Below, in pieces: positions 1 through 11,157 of a stretch of 64,000 nt of DNA. The position numbers were made by a program, and so were the translations under genes. A model generated the notes under the pieces. The model was given only the letters and a program-made list of their open reading frames with translations, was not told where the DNA came from and made no database searches. The stretch's first letter is position 1; every line of letters starts with the position of its first letter. Source of the DNA: Luteimonas fraxinea (GTDB taxonomy: Bacteria > Pseudomonadota > Gammaproteobacteria > Xanthomonadales > Xanthomonadaceae); contig NZ_CP089507.1 in assembly GCF_021233355.1 (NCBI RefSeq), positions 496,001-560,000 on the forward strand, written 5' to 3'.

Positions 1-261
1 CATGTGGTCTGGGACAAGGCCGGCGAGATCGAGTTCATCCGCCCGGGCCGCGGCACCGTATCCGCGGCCTTCGATCTCGACGACGCGACGGTCGAGGCGA
101 TCCGCGCCGTCACCGCCGACGGCAGCAAGCATCTGCACTGGTTCACCACCGACGTGGTTGATGCCTCGGGCGAACTGGTCGCCCGAGTGCGCAAACAGGT
201 CTACGTGCGGCGCAAGCGGCGCAGCGGTCAGTCCGCGGCCGCGGTCGATTCGACAAGATAG
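1..261 (+). CDS. DUF4442-type hotdog thioesterase-like protein (C-terminal part)
   Basis: The frame is open from base 1 to the TAG at 259-261, so the gene begins before the window and 86 residues are visible. The segments GEIEFIRPGRGTV and HWFTTDVVDASGELVARV, followed by a basic KQVYVRRK strand, match the end of DUF4442 hotdog-fold proteins (YiiD-C-like, putative acyl-CoA thioesterases). No catalytic residue can be assigned from this fragment. The 3' end overlaps the convergent gene at 228-1547 by 34 bases. Function is a family-level inference; the enzyme's substrate is unknown. Confidence 0.72.
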   Translation, partial: HVVWDKAGEIEFIRPGRGTVSAAFDLDDATVEAIRAVTADGSKHLHWFTTDVVDASGELVARVRKQVYVRRKRRSGQSAAAVDSTR

Positions 262-1547
262 GCCGGCAACGGCAGCGACCAGTTCTCCTGTTGACGGGTG
301 TCGTACTGGGCGATCTGCAATGCGCGACCGTCCGCGGAGACGGTGATGTCGCGAGCGGCGCTTCGCAGCCCATCCGGTCGACGCGCGAGCCGTTCGGAAA
401 GTGCACCCTCTGCAGGCTGCGCGCGCAACCAGGCGAGCGTTCCGACCAGCTGCAGACGGGCATAATGGTCTTGGCCCGCACGAACGTAACCGTCGTACGC
501 CGGCCCAGCGATATCGCTCAGAATGCAGCCCGCGCTGTTGGCGATGCATTCGAAACGGCTGAAGAACGGACGCGCGTCTTCCGACACGAAACGCCGGTCG
601 AGACGCAGCGCCTCAGCCGCGGCATCCGTGCATCCCTGACCGACGCGGTCCGCGGCCATTGCTGCATAGCCGTGCTGGTCGAACACCAACCACTCGCCGA
701 CTTCGTCAGACGCCATCTGCTGCGCCACACGCTGTCCCAAGGCGAACTCTCCGCGCAATGCCGGGCAGACGCTTGCTTCGATTTCTGTTGGTGCGGACAC
801 CGCAGCCGCGCAGCTGTCGGGCAGCGCAATGTCCGCAGGCAGTTCTACAAGCATGTCGGCGAGCAAGCGTCCGTAGCCTTCGGTCACGAGCCGGGTGAAG
901 TGCACGCGGGAAATCAGGAGATCGCTGTTCGCGCCGAGCCGTCGCGTCGTGGACAAAGCCCTGCAGGTCGCATCGACCGCTGCCAGTCGATCCCCTTGGG
1001 TGAATGCCACAGCATGTGCGGTCAGCGGCCACGCCAACAGTGAAAAGGGCGGAATCGGCCCATCCACGCGGACAGGCAAGCGCGATGCAAGATGGTCGTA
1101 TTGCGCGAGCGCTTCCACCCGCGCGATCAACTTGCGGTTGGCCTCCACCAGCGCTGCGTAGCCGTCAGTGTCGCTACGCACAAGCGCCAGACACGGCTCA
1201 CCCGCGATCTGACAATGCGTGAGCGGAGTGCTCCTGTCGGGTTGCAGGTCGGCATAGCGCATATTCGCAATGCTTTGAGGTTCCAACGACCGCAACGCCG
1301 GCGCCGAGGAAAGTGCCGCCATGTCGGCATCCGCTACCGAAGCGATCTCCGCTTCCGGCACGTCGTAGCGCAGTAGCCAGACCGCATCGAAGGCGTTGCG
1401 CCCTTCGAACGCATTGGGTGCTTCGAGCACCGCCAGCGCCGCGCGCTGTTCCGGCGTCGGTCCATTCAACCGAGACCACGTCCACAGCGCCGCCAGCACG
1501 AGCACCACGACCAGTAACCCCAAGCCCAACCGTTTCAACCAGCGCAT
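228..1547 (-). CDS. Hypothetical membrane-anchored protein
   Basis: The start at 1547 is chosen because a GGGAGAAAGG ribosome-binding site sits just upstream; the frame is open farther upstream but looks non-coding. The 439-residue product begins MRWLKRLGLG, followed by a hydrophobic helix at about residues 7-24, so it is probably an inner-membrane anchor with the rest in the periplasm. The body is acidic, largely helical and contains several Cys residues (for example CRAL, SVCPAL, FECIANSAGC), consistent with periplasmic disulfides. I recognise no enzyme motif. It is transcribed divergently from the FAD oxidoreductase at 1756 and converges on the DUF4442 gene. Proteins of this shape occur in xanthomonads without known function. 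Confidence 0.75.
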   Translation of the reverse strand: MRWLKRLGLGLLVVVLVLAALWTWSRLNGPTPEQRAALAVLEAPNAFEGRNAFDAVWLLRYDVPEAEIASVADADMAALSSAPALRSLEPQSIANMRYADLQPDRSTPLTHCQIAGEPCLALVRSDTDGYAALVEANRKLIARVEALAQYDHLASRLPVRVDGPIPPFSLLAWPLTAHAVAFTQGDRLAAVDATCRALSTTRRLGANSDLLISRVHFTRLVTEGYGRLLADMLVELPADIALPDSCAAAVSAPTEIEASVCPALRGEFALGQRVAQQMASDEVGEWLVFDQHGYAAMAADRVGQGCTDAAAEALRLDRRFVSEDARPFFSRFECIANSAGCILSDIAGPAYDGYVRAGQDHYARLQLVGTLAWLRAQPAEGALSERLARRPDGLRSAARDITVSADGRALQIAQYDTRQQENWSLPLPAYLVESTAAAD

Positions 1548-1755
1548 ACCCTTTCTCCCGATCCGCGTCCTGCGGACCGGCAGTCTGCCATCGCAGCAGG
1601 CCTGTCTGCGACGGCCCTTCTGGCACGCCAGCGTCGTGCCCGGAGGCGCGGGAGGTATCCTGTGCGCCGCGCCAGACCCTGTGCGGGATGCACGACGCAC
1701 CCGATCGCCTGCACGCCAGCGGACCCACGCACGCCTCCAACGCCCCGAATCCCCG

Positions 1756-3459
1756 ATGCTCCGACTCACCGACCTCAAACTGCCCCTCGACCACGACGAT
1801 GCCGCGCTGCCTGCGGCGATCATCGAGCGCCTGGGCATCCATGCCGACGAACTCACTAGCTTTACCGTCGCCAAGCGCAGCTACGACGCGCGCCGGCGCG
1901 GGGCGATCGTGCTGATCTATTCGGTCGACGTGGAGACGCCGCGCGAGGCCGACATCCTGCAGCGTCTGGAACTCGATCCCGAAGACGCGGCGGCAGGCGA
2001 ACAGGGCGATGGCGCGGTGGCCAGTGGCAACGGCAAGGTCGGCGCGTCGCCGGATACCTCGTACCGCTTCGTCGCCCATGCCAGCGATGCGATGCCGCTG
2101 CGCCCGCTGGTGATCGGCACCGGCCCCTGCGGCCTGTTTGCAGCGCTCGTACTCGCGCAGATGGGCTTTCGGCCGATCGTGCTCGAGCGCGGCAAGGCCG
2201 TGCGCGAACGCACCGTCGACACCTTCGGGCTGTGGCGCAAGAAGGTGCTGAATCCCGAATCCAACGTGCAGTTCGGTGAAGGCGGCGCCGGCACGTTCTC
2301 CGACGGAAAGCTCTACAGCCAGATCTCCGACAAGCGTCACCACGGCCGCAAAGTGCTGACCGAGTTCGTCGCCGCCGGTGCGCCAGACGAGATCCTCTAC
2401 GTCAGCAAGCCACACATCGGCACGTTCCGGCTGGTGTCGATGGTCGAACACATGCGCGCGACCATCGAATCGCTGGGCGGCGAGATCCGGTTCTCCAGTC
2501 GCGTCGACGATCTACTGGTCGAATCCGATGCCGATGGCGTGCGCCATGTGCGCGGGGTGACACTGGCCGACGGCGAGGCGATTCGCAGCGATCACGTGGT
2601 GATGGCGCTGGGTCACAGCGCGCGCGACACCTTCGCGATGCTGCACACGCGCGGCGTGTTTCTCGAAGCGAAGCCCTTCTCGATCGGTTTCCGCATTGAG
2701 CACCCGCAATCGCTGGTCGACGCCGCGCGCTTCGGACCGCAGACCGGTCATCCGCTGCTCGGCGCCGCCGACTACAAGCTGGTACACCACGCGCGCAACG
2801 GCCGCTCGGTCTACAGCTTCTGCATGTGCCCGGGCGGCACTGTGGTCGCCGCTGCAAGCGAGCCGGGCCGTGTGGTGACGAACGGCATGAGCCAGTACTC
2901 GCGCAACGAACGCAACGCGAATGCGGCGATCGTCGTCGGCATCACCCCCGAGGATTACCTGCCCTACGCGCCCGAAGGCGGACCGCTGGCCGGCATCGCG
3001 CTGCAGCGGCACTGGGAGTCGAACGCGTTCGCGCTCGGCGGCGGCGAATACGAAGCACCGGGACAGCTGGTCGGCGATCTGCTCGCCGGGCGCGCGTCGA
3101 GTGCGTTCGGCAGCGTGGTGCCGTCGTATACGCCTGGCGTGCGTCTGGGTGACTTGTCGGGTGCACTGCCCGAATACGCGATCACCGCGATCCGCGAGGC
3201 GCTGCCAGCCTTCGATCGCCAGCTGCGCGGCTTCGCGATGCATGACGCGCTGCTGACCGGCGTGGAGACGCGCACGTCATCGCCGCTGCGTATCACCCGT
3301 CACGCCGACGGCCAGAGCTTGAACACGCGCGGCTTGTTTCCGGCCGGCGAAGGTGCGGGTTACGCCGGCGGCATCCTGTCCGCAGGCGTGGACGGCATCA
3401 AGGCCGCCGAGTCGGTGGCGATGGCGATGGTCGCGGCCGGGCACGCACGCGCAGCCTGA
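1756..3459 (+). CDS. NAD(P)/FAD-dependent oxidoreductase (COG2509 type)
   Basis: This 567-residue protein has an N-terminal region of about 110 residues and then a dinucleotide-binding fold beginning VIGTGPCG (residues 119-126), followed by LERGKAVRER and SNVQFGEGGAGTFSDGKL, which are hallmarks of the COG2509 FAD-dependent dehydrogenases. A second FAD-contact segment near the C terminus reads GLFPAGEGAGYAGGILSAG. Length and architecture fit the family. The start at 1756 is the ATG preceding LRLTDLKLPL; longer upstream readings run into the divergent gene's promoter region. The physiological substrate of this family is not established; members are often called uncharacterised FAD dehydrogenases. 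It is probably monocistronic, with about 105 bases before the kinase gene. Confidence 0.88.
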   Translation: MLRLTDLKLPLDHDDAALPAAIIERLGIHADELTSFTVAKRSYDARRRGAIVLIYSVDVETPREADILQRLELDPEDAAAGEQGDGAVASGNGKVGASPDTSYRFVAHASDAMPLRPLVIGTGPCGLFAALVLAQMGFRPIVLERGKAVRERTVDTFGLWRKKVLNPESNVQFGEGGAGTFSDGKLYSQISDKRHHGRKVLTEFVAAGAPDEILYVSKPHIGTFRLVSMVEHMRATIESLGGEIRFSSRVDDLLVESDADGVRHVRGVTLADGEAIRSDHVVMALGHSARDTFAMLHTRGVFLEAKPFSIGFRIEHPQSLVDAARFGPQTGHPLLGAADYKLVHHARNGRSVYSFCMCPGGTVVAAASEPGRVVTNGMSQYSRNERNANAAIVVGITPEDYLPYAPEGGPLAGIALQRHWESNAFALGGGEYEAPGQLVGDLLAGRASSAFGSVVPSYTPGVRLGDLSGALPEYAITAIREALPAFDRQLRGFAMHDALLTGVETRTSSPLRITRHADGQSLNTRGLFPAGEGAGYAGGILSAGVDGIKAAESVAMAMVAAGHARAA

Positions 3460-3539
3460 ATCCACGCGCCTCGCACTGCGGGACCCACGCACGTGTCGGA
3501 CCCGGCAACGCATCACACCGTTTTCCGGCGCGCCCTCGG

Positions 3540-3545
3540 TATGCT
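3540..3545 (+). promoter_or_regulatory. Possible -10 box (TATGCT) of the Ser/Thr kinase gene
   Basis: TATGCT lies 21 bases before the kinase ATG, in the context cggTATGCTgtgcg. The same hexamer in the same kind of context precedes phaZ (30979) and the DUF885 gene (52682). No convincing -35 hexamer is visible at 16-18 bases, so this is a weak call. Confidence 0.3.
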
Positions 3546-3566
3546 GTGCGACGCACAGGGGGAACC

Positions 3567-5651
3567 ATGCCGTACACGCCAGCCGGGCCCGATTCGACGG
3601 TCTTTCCGGACATCGCCGGTTATCGCCTCGTGCGCATCGTCGGGCACGGCGGCATGGCGACGGTCTATCTCGGCACGCAGCTGTCGCTGGGCCGCGACGT
3701 CGCGATCAAGGTCATGCTGCCCGAGGCGCTGGCAGATGAAGTGAGCCGGCGCCGCTTCGAGAACGAAGCGCGCACGATCGCCCGGCTCGAGCATCCCAAC
3801 ATCGTCGGCATCCACGAGGTCGGTCGTACCGAGGCCGGACTGCCGTGGTACGCGATGCCGTATCTGCCGCACGGCCATCTGGGTAGCCGCAATCTCACCG
3901 GCGACCACGCACGCGTGCGCGAAGTGCTACGCGCCCTGTTGTCGGCACTGGCGTACGCGCATGCGCGGGGTGTGATCCATCGCGACGTCAAGGCCGAGAA
4001 CGTACTGTTCGACGAAGCCGACCGGCCGCTGCTGGCGGATTTCGGCATCGCCCTGCGCCGCGGCTACGGCACGCGCGTCACGATGGTCGGGCTGGCCGTC
4101 GGCAGCACCGCTTACATGGCGCCCGAGCAGGCGCGCGGCCAGCAGGTCGACTTCCGGGCCGATCTCTACAGCGTCGGCGTGCTGGCCTGGGAGATGCTCA
4201 ACGGCAGCCTGCCGTACCAGGGCGAAGACGCGCTGTCGATGGCGATCGCGCATACCCAGAATCCGATTCCGCGGCTGTCGCCGCCGCTGCGTCATTGGCA
4301 GCGCTTCATCGACCGCGCTCTGGCCAAATCGCCCGGCCGCCGCTTCGCCGATGCCAACCAGATGCTGCAGGCGCTGGCACAGGTGCCGCAGCGCGATGGG
4401 AAGCGCGAGCCGGTCGTCACCGGGGCGTTCCGGCGCATCGGCGAGGGCGCACGCCGCATCGGGGACGGCGCGCGGCATGTGTCACCGATGTTGTGGATTC
4501 CAGCGGTGCTGGTGGTCGCGGCCGGGATTGGTTTTCTGCTGCGGCCATCCGGCGTACCGGACATCGATTCGCCAGCGCCCGGCCTTGCAGTCGCCGCCGG
4601 CAACGCAGCCGCGCCCGTCGATGCCGAGGGCCTCGCCCACGACGACGCACGCATACCGGCTGCCGCGGTCGCAGCGGACGAGTCCGCGGCGCCGAAGGCA
4701 GCGCCGGTCTCGACGTCAGATCGGCACCTCGGCGATGCCGAGCGCCAGTTGCGCAACGGCCAGCTCGCAGCACCCGCAGGCGCGAACGCCTTCGAATCAC
4801 TGACCCGCGCCTGGCAGGCCGATCGCGAGCACCTGCGGTTCGCGCCGCTTTCGGGCCGCGCATTCGATGCGGCCGGCGCGCGCGCCACCGCGTTGATCGC
4901 CAAGGGCGACCACGACGATGCGAGCGCGATCCTCGCCGCCGCGCGCCAGCATGCGTCCTCGACCGGACAAGCCGACAGCGATGCAATGCGCCGCCTGCGC
5001 ACCCGCGTCGACGACGCGCTCGAAGCGCGCCTCGGCCAGGCAGTCACCGATGTGGATCGCAGCGAAGCGGTCGCAAGTCTGGCCTCGGCCGAAGCGGTGG
5101 GCCTCGACGCCGCCGCGACATCCCGCCTGCGTCGCCAGGCCATGACCATTCCCGATGTCGCCGCGTTGGCCGCCAGCGTCGCCGGCGGTGCCCGCGTGAT
5201 CCGCAGCAGCGATGGCGTGTACGCGATTTCCAACGCGCCCGTCAGCCGCGCGGATTACGCCGCCTTCGTGTCGGCGACCGGCCACAAGTCCGCCGCGTGC
5301 CGCGCGCGCGGTTCGATGCTGCGTGCGCTTTCGCCGAAAAACTGGGAAGACCCCGGCTTCGAACAGTCGGCGTCCGATCCGGTGGTCTGCGTGTCGTGGC
5401 ACGACGCAGTGGATTACGCCCGCTGGCGCAGCGAGCGCGAGGGCCGCAGCATCGTCGTCGCGTCCACCGCGCAGGGCGCCAGCGTCGCCACGCGCGCGGT
5501 CGGTCCGGCCGAATGGCGCAGCGACTGCGCGGCCGCGTGCAAGGACCGCATCGCCGCCGGCCGCAGCCAGCGTGACGAGCTCACCAGCCGCGCACTGGAT
5601 CCGCGTCGCGGTTACGACGACGTCGGCTTCCGGCTCGCGCATCTGCCCTGA
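3567..5651 (+). CDS. Membrane-anchored Ser/Thr protein kinase with a degenerate FGE/sulfatase-modifying-like C-terminal domain
   Basis: The 694-residue protein starts at the ATG preceded by CAGGGGGAACC. An N-terminal Hanks-type kinase carries the glycine loop GHGGMATVYLG (residues 26-36), AIKVM lysine, catalytic HRDVKAENVLF (from 138), DFG (158-160) and an APE motif in MAPEQARG, so it should be active. A single transmembrane helix (about 308-325) follows, then an Ala-rich linker of about 220 residues and a C-terminal module from about 551 with NAPVSRADYAAFV, DPVVCVSWHDAVDYARW and GFRLAHLP. That pattern is a formylglycine-generating-enzyme-like (SUMF1/PvdO) fold, but the central RLPTEAEWE block is missing, so it is probably a binding or sensor domain rather than an enzyme. 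Its targets are unknown. Confidence 0.9.
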   Translation: MPYTPAGPDSTVFPDIAGYRLVRIVGHGGMATVYLGTQLSLGRDVAIKVMLPEALADEVSRRRFENEARTIARLEHPNIVGIHEVGRTEAGLPWYAMPYLPHGHLGSRNLTGDHARVREVLRALLSALAYAHARGVIHRDVKAENVLFDEADRPLLADFGIALRRGYGTRVTMVGLAVGSTAYMAPEQARGQQVDFRADLYSVGVLAWEMLNGSLPYQGEDALSMAIAHTQNPIPRLSPPLRHWQRFIDRALAKSPGRRFADANQMLQALAQVPQRDGKREPVVTGAFRRIGEGARRIGDGARHVSPMLWIPAVLVVAAGIGFLLRPSGVPDIDSPAPGLAVAAGNAAAPVDAEGLAHDDARIPAAAVAADESAAPKAAPVSTSDRHLGDAERQLRNGQLAAPAGANAFESLTRAWQADREHLRFAPLSGRAFDAAGARATALIAKGDHDDASAILAAARQHASSTGQADSDAMRRLRTRVDDALEARLGQAVTDVDRSEAVASLASAEAVGLDAAATSRLRRQAMTIPDVAALAASVAGGARVIRSSDGVYAISNAPVSRADYAAFVSATGHKSAACRARGSMLRALSPKNWEDPGFEQSASDPVVCVSWHDAVDYARWRSEREGRSIVVASTAQGASVATRAVGPAEWRSDCAAACKDRIAAGRSQRDELTSRALDPRRGYDDVGFRLAHLP

Positions 5652-5747
5652 TTCAAGCGGTCGATCGACTGCGGCCGCGCGCCACGCTTCCGCGGTTCAG
5701 TCACGGGGCGCATCATGTTGCGTCCCCTACCCCACCCGCGGATTCCA

Positions 5748-6446
5748 ATGAGTGCCCACACCCTGGGCGGACGCCTGCAGCGTCTGTTCCTCACCGGCCT
5801 GCTGACCCTGCTGCCGATCTGGCTGACCTGGATCGTCGTCAAGTTCGTCTTCGTGCTGCTGTCCAACATCAGCACGCCGTGGGTCGCGCCACTGGCACAC
5901 CGGATCGCCGCCGGCTTTCCGAATTCGATGGGCTGGATCAATGCGGTCTCGGTGCAGGCCACGATCGCGATGCTCGCCACCATCGCGCTGATCCTCGGCG
6001 TGGGCTGGCTCGCGCGCCGCGTCATCGGCCAGCGCATGCTGTCCTGGGTCGATGCGCTGGTGCGCCGCATTCCGCTGGCGAACGTGATCTATTCCAGCGC
6101 GCGCAAGCTGCTCGACATCCTGCAGACCAAACCCGACGGCACCCAGCGCGTCGTGCTGATCGACTTTCCGCACGCGGAAATGAAATCGGTCGGCTTCGTC
6201 ACCCGCGTCATCCGCGAGCAGGGTACCGGCCGCGAACTCGCTGCCGTCTACGTACCGACTACGCCGAATCCGACGTCCGGTTACCTGGAAATCGTGCCAC
6301 TGGAGAAGATCACGCCGACCGACTGGACCGTCGATCAGGCGATGAGCTTCATCATTTCCGGTGGCGCGGTCGCGCCGGACACGATTCCATTCGATCCGCC
6401 CAAAACGCCGCCTGCTGCGACCGCGGACACACCGCCCCTGCCCTGA
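5748..6446 (+). CDS. DUF502 family inner-membrane protein
   Basis: The 232-residue protein has two N-terminal transmembrane helices (about residues 13-40 and 70-95). These are followed by the DUF502 signature region, with RRIPLANVIYSSARKLLDI and VYVPTTPNPTSGYLEIVP, and a Pro-rich tail. The family is widespread in bacteria and plants and is of unknown biochemical role. Two starts compete: 5715 (ATG after CACGGGGCG) would add 11 residues rich in Pro. The ATG at 5748, giving MSAHTLGGRLQRLF, is preferred because it places a short positively charged segment directly before the first helix. It lies about 95 bases after the kinase gene on the same strand. Confidence 0.85.
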   Translation: MSAHTLGGRLQRLFLTGLLTLLPIWLTWIVVKFVFVLLSNISTPWVAPLAHRIAAGFPNSMGWINAVSVQATIAMLATIALILGVGWLARRVIGQRMLSWVDALVRRIPLANVIYSSARKLLDILQTKPDGTQRVVLIDFPHAEMKSVGFVTRVIREQGTGRELAAVYVPTTPNPTSGYLEIVPLEKITPTDWTVDQAMSFIISGGAVAPDTIPFDPPKTPPAATADTPPLP

Positions 6447-6521
6447 GTCCGTGACCTCCGGCCCTTGCCGGCCGTGCATCGCGTTCGACAGCATCGACCC
6501 GAATCGCCTTTGGAGCCCGAC

Positions 6522-8402
6522 ATGCAACAGCCGCTCGTTCTCGCCATTGCCATCGCCATCGCCGCCGGCGGCGGACTCGCCGGCTGCAATCGGGATGCGC
6601 CCGCGCAGACGGCGGCCACTGCTGTCGCCGAGGCGCCGGTCGAAGATGCCGCAGCGCGCGCTGCGCGACTGACCACGCTGTATGCCGAGTACTGGGAAGA
6701 GGTGCTCAAGCTCAACCCGGTGCAGGCGACCTTCCAGGGCGATGCGCGCTACAACGATCAGCTGCCGGATTTCGGCAGCGCCGAGTATCGCGAGCAGGTG
6801 CGCAGTTTCAACGAGCGCTGGCTCAAGACCATCGAGGCGGTCGGCAGCGAAGGCCTGCAGGGGCAGGATCTGCTGAGCTATCGCATCTTCGTCGACGAGC
6901 GCCGCAATACGCTCGACGGTGAGCGGTTTCCCGACTGGATGATGCCGGTCAACCAGATGGGCAGCATCGTCAGTTACTCGGTGCTGCTTGGCTCGGGCAC
7001 GAACGCGCAGCCGTTCGCGACCGTTGAAGACTACGACGCCTGGCTGCGCCGCGCCGCGCGCATCCCCGTGCTGCTCGATACCGAGATCGCGAACATGCGC
7101 GCCGGTATCGACGCCAATGTCGTGCAGCCGCGCGTGGTGATGGAGAAGGTGCTGCCGCAGTTCGACACGATCCTCGTCGACGACGTGGAGAAGAGCCCGT
7201 TCTGGGGTCCGGTCACGAAATTCCCGGACGGCATGTCCGAGGCCGATCGCGAGCGCCTGACCGCTGCGTTCCGCACGCTGATCACTGACCAGCTCAATCC
7301 CGCGATCCAGCGCCAGCGCGACTTCATCGCCAACGACTACATGCCGCATACGCGCGACAGCGTCGGCCTCGATGCGCTGCCCGACGGCATGGCCTGGTAT
7401 ACGTTTTCGGCCAGGCAGCAGACCACGTCCGACCTGACACCCGAGGCGATCCACCAGATCGGCCTCGATGAAGTCGCGCGCATCCACGAGCAAATCCGCG
7501 GGGTGATGGCGGAGACGAAGTTCGAGGGATCGCTGCAGGATTTCTTCCGCTTCATGCAGACCGATCGCCGCTTCCAGTTCCGCTCCGAGGAACAGCTGCT
7601 CGCGCATTACCGCGCGATCGAGCAGAAGATCGAAGCGAAGGTGCCCGAGCTGTTCTCGCTGACGCCCAAGGCCGCCTTCGAGATCCGCCCCATCGAGGCC
7701 TTCCGCGCCGCGTCGGCCGCGGGTGGCGAATACATGAGCCCCAGCGAGGACGGCAGCCGCCCGGGCATCTTCTACGTCAACACTTTCGACCTGCCGACAC
7801 GCAAGCGCTGGGATGCCGAGGACCTGTTCCTGCACGAGGCGATTCCCGGCCACCATTTCCAGCTCGCGCTGCAGCAGGAACTCACCGACCTGCCCGCCTT
7901 CCGCCGCTTCGGCGGCGAGACCGCGTACATCGAAGGCTGGGGCCTTTACGCTGAGAGCCTGGGCAAGGAACTCGGCCTCTACAGCGATCCCTACGACTAC
8001 TTCGGCCGTCTGCAGGGCGAGCTGTGGCGCGCAGTGCGTCTGGTCGTCGACACCGGCCTGCATAGCAAGGGCTGGACGCGTCAGCAGGTGCTCGACTACA
8101 TGTTCGAGAACTCTTCGGTCAGCGAACCGGACGCGGTCGCCGAAGCCGAGCGCTACATCGCATGGCCCGGCCAGGCGCTGGCGTACAAGATCGGCGAACT
8201 CAAGATCCAGGAATTGCGCAAGCGCAGCGAGGCCGCGCTCGGCGAGGCGTTCGACATCCGGGAATTCCACGCCGAAGTGCTGAAGGATGGTGCGCTGCCG
8301 TTGCCGCTCTTGGAGGCGAAGATCGACGCGTGGATCGCGGAGCGGAAGGGGCGTGTGGATGCGCAGCCGGTGACGGCGGCGCCTGCTGACGTGGAGTCGT
8401 AG
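6522..8402 (+). CDS. DUF885 family metallopeptidase-like lipoprotein (copy 1)
   Basis: The 626-residue product begins with a hydrophobic segment and the lipobox LAGC at about residues 24-27, so it should be a periplasmic lipoprotein. The DUF885 body contains the zinc-type motif HEAIPGHH (residues 438-445), followed by YIEGWGLYAESLG, where the Glu residues are typical metal/active-site neighbours in this family. DUF885 proteins resemble M3/M32-like gluzincins and some are carboxypeptidase- or dipeptidase-like; the substrate here is unknown. A second, divergent copy lies at 52720-54531. The start follows TGGAGCCCGAC. A REP-rich gap of 450 bases follows the gene. Confidence 0.9.
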   Translation: MQQPLVLAIAIAIAAGGGLAGCNRDAPAQTAATAVAEAPVEDAAARAARLTTLYAEYWEEVLKLNPVQATFQGDARYNDQLPDFGSAEYREQVRSFNERWLKTIEAVGSEGLQGQDLLSYRIFVDERRNTLDGERFPDWMMPVNQMGSIVSYSVLLGSGTNAQPFATVEDYDAWLRRAARIPVLLDTEIANMRAGIDANVVQPRVVMEKVLPQFDTILVDDVEKSPFWGPVTKFPDGMSEADRERLTAAFRTLITDQLNPAIQRQRDFIANDYMPHTRDSVGLDALPDGMAWYTFSARQQTTSDLTPEAIHQIGLDEVARIHEQIRGVMAETKFEGSLQDFFRFMQTDRRFQFRSEEQLLAHYRAIEQKIEAKVPELFSLTPKAAFEIRPIEAFRAASAAGGEYMSPSEDGSRPGIFYVNTFDLPTRKRWDAEDLFLHEAIPGHHFQLALQQELTDLPAFRRFGGETAYIEGWGLYAESLGKELGLYSDPYDYFGRLQGELWRAVRLVVDTGLHSKGWTRQQVLDYMFENSSVSEPDAVAEAERYIAWPGQALAYKIGELKIQELRKRSEAALGEAFDIREFHAEVLKDGALPLPLLEAKIDAWIAERKGRVDAQPVTAAPADVES

Positions 8403-8464
8403 AGCTGGATTTTCGGCGGGCGGACCGGAGCGATCGCTGAGAGACCTCGCAATACTTCGAAGCC

Positions 8465-8544
8465 CGTCATCCCAGCGAACGCTGGGATCCATTTTCGCGG
8501 TAATGCCTCAGATCAAAATGGGCCCCAGCGTTCGCTGGGGCGAC
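8465..8544. repeat. REP-type inverted pair A
   Basis: Two short palindromic units face each other. One is CATCCCAGCGAACGCTGGGA (from 8467) and the other is CCCCAGCGTTCGCTGGGG (from 8524), joined by an A/T-rich linker containing ATTTTC and AAAATG. This REP-pair (REPIN-like) layout recurs at 8650, 54555 and 56473. Such elements are typically spread by a RAYT transposase encoded elsewhere and can act as transcription ends. No gene was found in 8403-8855; the gap holds this element, element B and otherwise unremarkable sequence. Confidence 0.75.
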
Positions 8545-8649
8545 AGTGGATCGCGCGTAGAGGCCTTCCACGCTGAAGGCGCCGATTGGATTGCCGTTCG
8601 CCTCTCCATCGTTTGGAACAGCCGGACTTCGCTCTGCTTATGCGCACAA

Positions 8650-8726
8650 GTCGCTGGATCCCGGCTTCCGCCGGGATGACGGAGTAGTGGATGTCGTCAT
8701 CCCGGCGCACGTTGGGATCCAGCGAC
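8650..8726. repeat. REP-type inverted pair B
   Basis: Outer arms GTCGCTGGATCCC and its complement GGGATCCAGCGAC enclose inner CCGGGATGAC and GTCATCCCGG blocks. The result is an inverted repeat of two arms of about 31 bases, with only a few mismatches, around a 15-base centre. Each arm contains its own small CCCGGC-GCCGGG stem. It is the same family as elements at 8465, 54555 and 56473 but with a different linker. Confidence 0.75.
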
Positions 8727-8855
8727 TTCGACTTGCCAACAGTGATCGGTCACTCCGAACGCCGCGACGCGCAAGGTGCGCCCCTGCCGCACCGCCGCTT
8801 GCCCTCCTCCACCCACCGCGCGATGCTGCACGCCGGTTCGCGCTGGGGAGGCGCC

Positions 8856-11104
<2,249 letters not shown>

Positions 11105-11157
11105 ATCGGCTGGGGATCGGCGCCGCGTCCCAGAAACAGCGAACGGGCACGTGCCCG

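Noticed and set aside
5727..8492. A minus-strand frame of about 920 codons opposite the DUF502 and DUF885 genes
   Set aside because: Its translation is Arg/Asp/His-rich without motifs and it exists because GC-rich codons on the plus strand avoid stops on the other. The plus-strand proteins have clear families.
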